From NCBI GenBank assembly GCA_900545705.1, contig URAK01000027.1:1-12438 (forward strand): a stretch of DNA of 12,438 nt. The letters run 5' to 3'. Positions 9,501-12,438 of this stretch are shown in pieces. The notes beneath the pieces were generated by a model. That model made no database searches. It saw only the letters and a list, made by a program, of their open reading frames with translations, and was not told where the DNA came from. The position numbers were made by a program, and so were the translations under genes. Every line of letters begins with the position of its first letter. Within the stretch, counting starts at the first letter, position 1. The stretch comes from an uncultured Opitutales bacterium. Its GTDB lineage: Bacteria; Verrucomicrobiota; Verrucomicrobiia; Opitutales; Intestinicryptomonadaceae.

Positions 9501-10025
9501 ACCGTAATAGGCGTCGTTGCCCTTGTTCCCAAGCAGATCGCGGAGATCCGGGCGCCCCCATCTCCACTGCTCCCAATGCCCTATGTTAAACCATACTGGG
9601 CTGTTGGGCGCCCACATCTGGTGGAGGAGCATGTACTTCATCTCCTGATTGTACACGAGCGCGGATTTCTCGTTGGCGAAATAGCCGAGCTGATAGCCCC
9701 AAACAGTGTACGTATTTGCGATGCGGTCGAAAATCTGCTTAACGGAGTCTTCGTATTCAATAGTGCCCGGATCTTTGCCAAATATGTATTTGCTTACCGT
9801 TATTTTTAGAGCGTTGTCGCCCCAGTGTTCCGGCACTTCGACGTTCTGCCGGGAAAAGACCGTTTCCCCCGACGCAAACATCTTTATATCTTTGCGAACC
9901 CATTTTGCAGTATCGTAAGCAAAAACTCCCTCTTTTGTAAAAATACGCTCGAATTTAAAGCCGCCCGCGCGACCCTTTTTCCCCAAATCCAAAGGCTGGT
10001 TCCCATCGACAATTATTTTGGCCAT
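6594..10025 (-). CDS. nrdJ: Class II (adenosylcobalamin-dependent) ribonucleoside-diphosphate reductase
   Basis: This 1143-residue cytoplasmic enzyme makes deoxyribonucleotides with a radical produced from coenzyme B12 and does not need oxygen. NPCSE (443-447) holds the thiyl-radical C445 with N443 and E447. C199 (SACFILGV) and C456 (SSCNLSS) are the expected redox pair; the 445-456 spacing equals that of Thermotoga NrdJ. PTGTIS (663-668) is the phosphate-binding motif. Residues about 928-1040 form the TSCPD-type domain. After a Lys/Thr-rich linker (1091-1110) a cysteine-rich tail, CPKC (1114-1117), CRSCRDC (1128-1134) and C1141, resembles a zinc ribbon and may relay reducing power. There is no N-terminal ATP-cone. 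C199 to C445 spans 246 residues, about 58 more than Thermotoga NrdJ, with the extra part probably near 297-390. No Shine-Dalgarno site, NrdR box or cobalamin riboswitch was recognised upstream. Confidence 0.96.
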   Translation of the reverse strand: MAKIIVDGNQPLDLGKKGRAGGFKFERIFTKEGVFAYDTAKWVRKDIKMFASGETVFSRQNVEVPEHWGDNALKITVSKYIFGKDPGTIEYEDSVKQIFDRIANTYTVWGYQLGYFANEKSALVYNQEMKYMLLHQMWAPNSPVWFNIGHWEQWRWGRPDLRDLLGNKGNDAYYGLETKNGVEARKSVNGYANPQASACFILGVEDSMDAILRHQYTEGSIFSSGSGVGINISSIRSEGEPIAGKGSASGPLSFDRGWDKMAGAIKSGGKTRRAARMVVMYSDHPDVFEFVKTKFRQEEVAKVILQEHNVVYGLRKLAQQKLADGTPEEQIAAKMLLSTPFAVDKSFSPAMDDLIYGQTLSNQNANHTVSMKSGFWLAYKNGTKYATRWVKDPSHIVREYFPNEMLAEMANAIWNNAEPGLHNNDIINFWSTFRDECMIETSNPCSEYLGPVFSSCNLSSFNVIRFYKNSKFEIEKFMKAVEIAMVAADINVTKGGFPIPEIAINTVNYRTTGIGFANIGGLLMSLGIPYDSSEGRAIAASLASLLTSVCYCTSAKLGVALGAFAKYPLIKGSMRRVLNMHALMNDELKKFLGIKVHARKSEDLPFEESFNAHDAIEGFKKSIGDKVSLGDNWNDVVEEAGKLWDSLKKENSFRNSFVTCIAPTGTISAPMGIYEEGTTSAEPEYSLVKHKQLSGGGTMTLINGLVPQGLAKLGYSFEQILTIIAEVSGLAGAENFLHAKRVSNHLDALKSIGDGGEICREIVARLSPLRDESEYQEFFKRMCTQSEKGTLPFSDSSIYFGCGHMEGIPWVDERTLKVFDCANTAFGGTRCIAVDGHVKMLGALQPFISGASSKTINMPASATEEDIVKSLVESHELGVKCIAIYRDGSKANAVYSTRLDSGEIQEAWNKVVDAAAKIRQHEHANPLRKRLPYRRWGQTIKFTIGDDINGYMTVGISETGYCAEIFGRLGQGGSFINGMFDAFCKAFSIALQYGVPFDDFIGAFRYMSFDPAGWVRIGDYNEEGDKPEIHTCKSIVDLLMQLLDWMFPSENGRRLRQLDQDYIAAMFTSNGRTMTVKAVERTPLQTELPLATTTNAAVNTQKKKDKAMSSALTCPKCHSYAYVFDGKCRSCRDCGYKDGGCGA

Positions 10026-10051
10026 GATATTCTGAATTTAATAGTTTTTAA

Positions 10052-10261
10052 ATGAGTAAATTGAGCACCGTCCGCCCGAAAGCATTAAAGCCCACGTTAA
10101 GCGATGAAAAACGGCGAACGGTAAAACCGAATTCCGCCGATAATCTTAGTTCAAAGAAAAACTCCAAATTACAGACCTTGTCAAATGAAAATATCCCCCG
10201 CAAAAGCGGCATTACCCCTCAATCGAGTCACAGAAAAGGATTGCGGGCCAAAAAAATTTGA
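10052..10261 (+). CDS. Doubtful small basic protein
   Basis: The frame encodes 69 residues rich in Lys, Arg, Ser and Asn (12 K and 6 R against 4 acidic), with no hydrophobic core, signal peptide or family I recognise. It would be disordered and strongly positive. The start ATG is 26 bp from the divergent nrdJ start and lacks a ribosome site. The next gene begins 31 bp downstream. It could be a nucleic-acid-binding peptide, or merely an open frame through the nrdJ leader and promoter region. The lack of any recognisable motif leaves it undecided. Confidence 0.35.
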   Translation: MSKLSTVRPKALKPTLSDEKRRTVKPNSADNLSSKKNSKLQTLSNENIPRKSGITPQSSHRKGLRAKKI

Positions 10262-10292
10262 CGAATCGCCAAATATAATGTAAACATGCGGT

Positions 10293-11132
10293 ATGAAGTC
10301 TTTAAAGTTATATTTTTATATCTTATTATTAATAAGTTATGCAATGCCATCATTTGCTGAAAAAACAGCGGTAGGCAGCAATCTTCCCGTCGGAGATGTT
10401 GAAATAAAGAGCCAATGGCAAAATAAAAAAATCGCATATTTGGGAGACTCTATAACAGACAAATGCCACGTTGGAACAACAAAGAACTACTGGCAATATT
10501 TGGAAGAAATCCTCGGAATAGAGCCGGCTGTTTACGGCATAAACGGCGACAATTTTTGCGGAATATTAAAACAGGCCCAAAAGTTAAAATCCGACGGAGC
10601 CGAAAAAATCGACGCAATAATGATATTCGCCGGGACAAACGACTACAACGGCAGCGTTCCCATCGGGCAATGGTACAAATACGAAGAAGCCGAAGCTCCA
10701 ATTGCAAACGGCAAAACGCAAATCCGCAAGCGCAGAATCCACATAATGGATTCCACTACGTTCAAAGGCCGAATAAATGCGGCAATGGCATTTATCAAAG
10801 AAAATTTCCCCGACAAACAGATTATACTAATTACTCCAATACACCGAGGATTCGCAAAGTTCGGCGAAGGGAATGTACAACCGGACGAATCTTTCCCCAA
10901 TAGGATAGGAGAGTATATCGATTCCTACGTTGATGCAGTAAAGGAAGCCGGAAACGTCTGGGCAGTTCCGGTGATAGACTTGAACTCTCTTTGCGGACTT
11001 TTTCCCAACACGCCGTCCCACGCCCAATACTTCCATAAAAAAGATACGGACTTGCTCCACCCTAACGCCAAGGGGCACGAAAAAATGGCGCGTGCAATCG
11101 CCTACGCCCTTCTTGCAATATCTCCAAGATAA
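10293..11132 (+). CDS. Secreted SGNH/GDSL-family hydrolase
   Basis: The 279-residue protein begins with a signal peptide (KSLKLYFYILLLISYAMPSFA, likely cut after A22) and so should act in the periplasm or outside. SGNH blocks follow in order: GDSIT (51-55, nucleophile S53), YGING (81-85, oxyanion G82), GTND (114-117, N116), and DLLHPN (253-258, D253 and H256 of the triad). These are the marks of an ester hydrolase; many secreted relatives remove acetyl groups from plant or host polysaccharides, but the substrate cannot be read here. The stretch 120-160 between blocks III and V is long and charged, and might shape the active site. It is transcribed rightward, alone, with no ribosome site at ATG 10293 and no clear terminator. 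Confidence 0.9.
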   Translation: MKSLKLYFYILLLISYAMPSFAEKTAVGSNLPVGDVEIKSQWQNKKIAYLGDSITDKCHVGTTKNYWQYLEEILGIEPAVYGINGDNFCGILKQAQKLKSDGAEKIDAIMIFAGTNDYNGSVPIGQWYKYEEAEAPIANGKTQIRKRRIHIMDSTTFKGRINAAMAFIKENFPDKQIILITPIHRGFAKFGEGNVQPDESFPNRIGEYIDSYVDAVKEAGNVWAVPVIDLNSLCGLFPNTPSHAQYFHKKDTDLLHPNAKGHEKMARAIAYALLAISPR

Positions 11133-11207
11133 ATTCGCATTGGGCATTTTTTATTTAGGCCCAGATAGCCCCGCCAAGCTATGCGGAAATTTCTAAGCCT
11201 TGCCATT

Positions 11208-11402
11208 CTAAGCGAGCCGTTCTTGCATGTGTTTCATATAAGCTGCCCTACCCCATTCGACGTGCCGAAAGTTCATTTTTGCAAATTTAGACTTCTCGTA
11301 CAAATAAAAAACAAATTCAGAAAAGATGAAAAGTTTTAGTGACAATTCGCTAAAATATTTTAGGAGTCTGAGAAGAATCAAATACGAACAGCCCGCTGAA
11401 TT
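11208..11402 (-). pseudogene. Possible gene remnant or undescribed small ORF
   Basis: A minus-strand frame stays open for 64 codons from after a TGA at 11405-11403 to TAG at 11210-11208. The only ATG giving a sizeable product is at 11276, which yields 22 residues: MNFRHVEWGRAAYMKHMQERL, then A. An upstream TTG would give a longer, hydrophobic N-part. The C-terminal residues look protein-like and the local GC rise supports coding or former coding, but there is no ribosome site and no recognised family. A dispersed repeat or a structured RNA would fit equally well. Confidence 0.25.
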
Positions 11403-11431
11403 TCAACACCGCAATGAATATTTAATATAAA
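11402..11431 (+). promoter_or_regulatory. Possible promoter of the nitroreductase-family gene
   Basis: TTCAAC (11402-11407) and TATAAA (11426-11431) are 18 nt apart, upstream of a good ribosome site (GGGAAAGGA, 11437-11445) that lies 6 nt before ATG 11452. The ribosome site is convincing and fixes the start. The promoter is a weak match. Confidence 0.35.
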
Positions 11432-11451
11432 ATATAGGGAAAGGACGTTCC

Positions 11452-12018
11452 ATGAAAAAAATAACGCTAGCACTGTTAGCAGCAATATCGATAGCCTACG
11501 CCGATGAAACAACACTGCCCAAGCCTGATTTAAACAGGGGCGACACAATAATGCAGGCGTTCACTAAACGGCATTCAACAAAGTCTTTTTCGCGCCGCAA
11601 GCCGACCATGCAAGATATCTCAGATCTACTCTACGCAGCCAATGGAATTAACAGGCCCGAGAGCGGCAAGCGGACCGCACCGTCCGCGCTCAATAGGCAA
11701 GATATAAAAATATACGTATGCCTACCCGAAGGAGCCTACCTATACAATGCGAAACGCCATTCACTGGAACTAGTGAACAAAGCGGATCTAAGACAGTCGG
11801 AAGCGCCGGTATGCCTTGTGCTCGTGTCAGATTATAACGATAGATGGAGCGGATTGGACGCCGGGATAGTGTCGCAAAACATATCAATATTCTGCGCCGG
11901 GACGGGACTTGGCACATATCCGCACACGACAATGGACGTTTCCGAATTAAAAGCGGGATTAAAATTGAAAGGGCAACAAACTCCGATGATATGCAATTCG
12001 GTTGGGTTTGCGAAATAA
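11452..12018 (+). CDS. Secreted nitroreductase-family (SagB/ThcOx-like) protein
   Basis: The 188-residue protein carries a signal peptide (MKKITLALLAAISIAYA, cut after A17), unusual for a flavin enzyme family that is mostly cytoplasmic. KRHSTKSF (39-46) is the FMN-phosphate motif at the start of the nitroreductase fold. LLYAANGINRPESGKRTAPS (59-78) and NRQDI (81-85) follow the family pattern, as do APVCLVLVSDY (118-128), GLDAGIVSQNISIFCAGTGLGT (134-155) and the C-terminal NSVGFAK. Similar signal-bearing proteins are common in Bacteroidetes. The family reduces nitro groups, quinones or dehydrogenates small molecules with FMN and NAD(P)H; export raises the question of what donates electrons outside the cytoplasm. 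The start is fixed by a good ribosome site. No partner gene or terminator is evident. Confidence 0.9.
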   Translation: MKKITLALLAAISIAYADETTLPKPDLNRGDTIMQAFTKRHSTKSFSRRKPTMQDISDLLYAANGINRPESGKRTAPSALNRQDIKIYVCLPEGAYLYNAKRHSLELVNKADLRQSEAPVCLVLVSDYNDRWSGLDAGIVSQNISIFCAGTGLGTYPHTTMDVSELKAGLKLKGQQTPMICNSVGFAK

Positions 12019-12224
12019 GCCTGAGATATATTGAAAAATATAATATGGGAGAAGTAAGAGTTTTGAGTGAATGTAAGAAGCTGAGTGACTATATTTTTTC
12101 TATTGCGTCCCCACTTTTATTCACATCAACAATCTTTGACGCATAGTGAAAATTTTATGTAAGAGATAAAAAATCATTGCAAAAGCAGCAAGGAATAGTA
12201 AGGTAGAAAAGATAATAAAGAAAC

Positions 12225-12300
12225 GCGGGCGTAGCTCAATTGGCAGAGCGCGAGCTTCCCAAGCTTGAGGTTATGGGTTCGACCCCCACCGCCCGCTCCA
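12225..12300 (+). tRNA. tRNA-Gly (anticodon CCC)
   Basis: All arms fold: acceptor GCGGGCG/CGCCCGC, D stem GCTC/GAGC, anticodon stem CGAGC/GCTTG with one G-T pair, loop TTCCCAA with anticodon CCC at 12259-12261 region, and T loop TTCGACC. Discriminator T (12297) and an encoded CCA (12298-12300) end it. Total 76 nt. The acceptor and anticodon arms match the known E. coli glycine CCC isoacceptor closely. The outermost T-stem pair is an A-C mismatch. It reads GGG codons. Confidence 0.95.
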
Positions 12301-12328
12301 TTTAAAATACAGATAATATACTATTTTA

Positions 12329-12365
12329 AAGCGACTTGCAAAATTTTGCGAGCCGCTTAATTTTT
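12329..12365 (+). terminator. Terminator downstream of tRNA-Gly
   Basis: AAGCG (12329-12333) pairs with CGCTT (12354-12358), and CTTGC (12335-12339) pairs with GCGAG (12348-12352) with one wobble. An A-C mismatch separates the two stems, and AATTTTT follows. It lies 28 nt after the tRNA. Confidence 0.7.
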
Positions 12366-12412
12366 AACCATTTGGTTAAAAAAAGGGTCAACACCAAAGT
12401 CAGTGGATTTTA

Positions 12413-12438
12413 ATGAAAGACGCCGCATTGGACAAGGA
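12413..12438 (+). CDS. Possible start of a gene cut by the right edge
   Basis: ATG 12413 opens a frame reading MKDAALDK to the edge. The frame has an upstream stop at 12377. There is no ribosome site, and eight codons are too few to identify anything. It is offered only because a new transcription unit is expected after the tRNA terminator. Confidence 0.25.

Larger units (their letters stand above)
11133..11451. other. Intergenic region with short repeats and an antisense open frame
   Basis: No confident gene lies in these 319 bases. GGGC/GCCC (11144-11162), ATAGC/GCTAT (about 11165-11182) and CCGC/GCGG form small hairpins just after the SGNH gene, but without a T-run. TTCTAAGC occurs twice (11191-11198 and 11206-11213). 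The part at 11160-11280 is richer in GC than its flanks and contains the end of a minus-strand open frame. Confidence 0.5.

Noticed and set aside
8760..9809. A 349-codon plus-strand open frame opposite nrdJ
   Set aside because: It is antisense to conserved NrdJ sequence and has low-complexity, shadow-like composition with no motif.
10026..10292. A cobalamin riboswitch or NrdR boxes upstream of nrdJ
   Set aside because: I looked for a B12-box-like sequence and for NrdR-type palindromes on the minus strand and found none that I could defend.
11844..12146. A 100-codon plus-strand frame overlapping the nitroreductase gene end
   Set aside because: Most of it is an alternative frame of the nitroreductase. 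The remaining 33 codons from ATG 12047 have no ribosome site or recognisable features.
12361..12382. TTTTTAACC/GGTTAAAAA inverted repeat near the right edge as an attachment site next to the tRNA
   Set aside because: It does not repeat any part of the tRNA 3' end and no integrase is visible; it is a simple AT-rich palindrome next to the tRNA terminator.

Overview
This window looks like chromosome from an anaerobic or facultative bacterium of the Planctomycetes-Verrucomicrobia superphylum, most likely Verrucomicrobiota. That placement is an inference. It rests on a Wolinella/Bacteroidetes-style sdhCAB operon with a five-helix cytochrome b, a very large class II (B12-dependent) ribonucleotide reductase, a secreted DUF4832-type protein, a low and irregular use of Shine-Dalgarno sites, and frequent ATA and AAA codons. 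No 16S rRNA or other decisive marker is present.

Layout from left to right. Bases 1-1345 (minus strand) hold the N-terminal 448 codons of a secreted TIM-barrel glycosidase-like protein that runs off the left edge. Bases 1571-5205 (minus) are the sdhC-sdhA-sdhB operon (cytochrome b, flavoprotein, iron-sulfur subunit), with 18-19 nt between genes and a strong intrinsic terminator. A fabG-like ketoacyl reductase is divergent from it at 5410-6156 (plus), followed by its own terminator. A 437-bp gene-poor stretch (6157-6593) carries three copies of a roughly 21-bp motif. Two of these, in opposite orientation, flank a bidirectional terminator hairpin, and one overlaps the nrdJ stop codon. The 1143-residue nrdJ occupies 6594-10025 (minus).

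To its right, on the plus strand, are a doubtful small basic ORF, a secreted SGNH/GDSL hydrolase (10293-11132), a 319-bp intergenic stretch with an odd antisense open frame, a secreted nitroreductase-family protein (11452-12018), tRNA-Gly(CCC) (12225-12300), a terminator and possibly the first codons of another gene at the right edge.

The core-metabolism genes fit together as oxygen-independent physiology: a B-type succinate:quinone oxidoreductase that can run as fumarate reductase, and an O2-indifferent ribonucleotide reductase. Three of the other proteins have signal peptides and would act outside the cytoplasm, probably on carbohydrates and on an unknown redox substrate. I see no CRISPR array, prophage, transposase or defence system. 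The content is mostly ordinary housekeeping, and the non-coding repeats are the least explained part.
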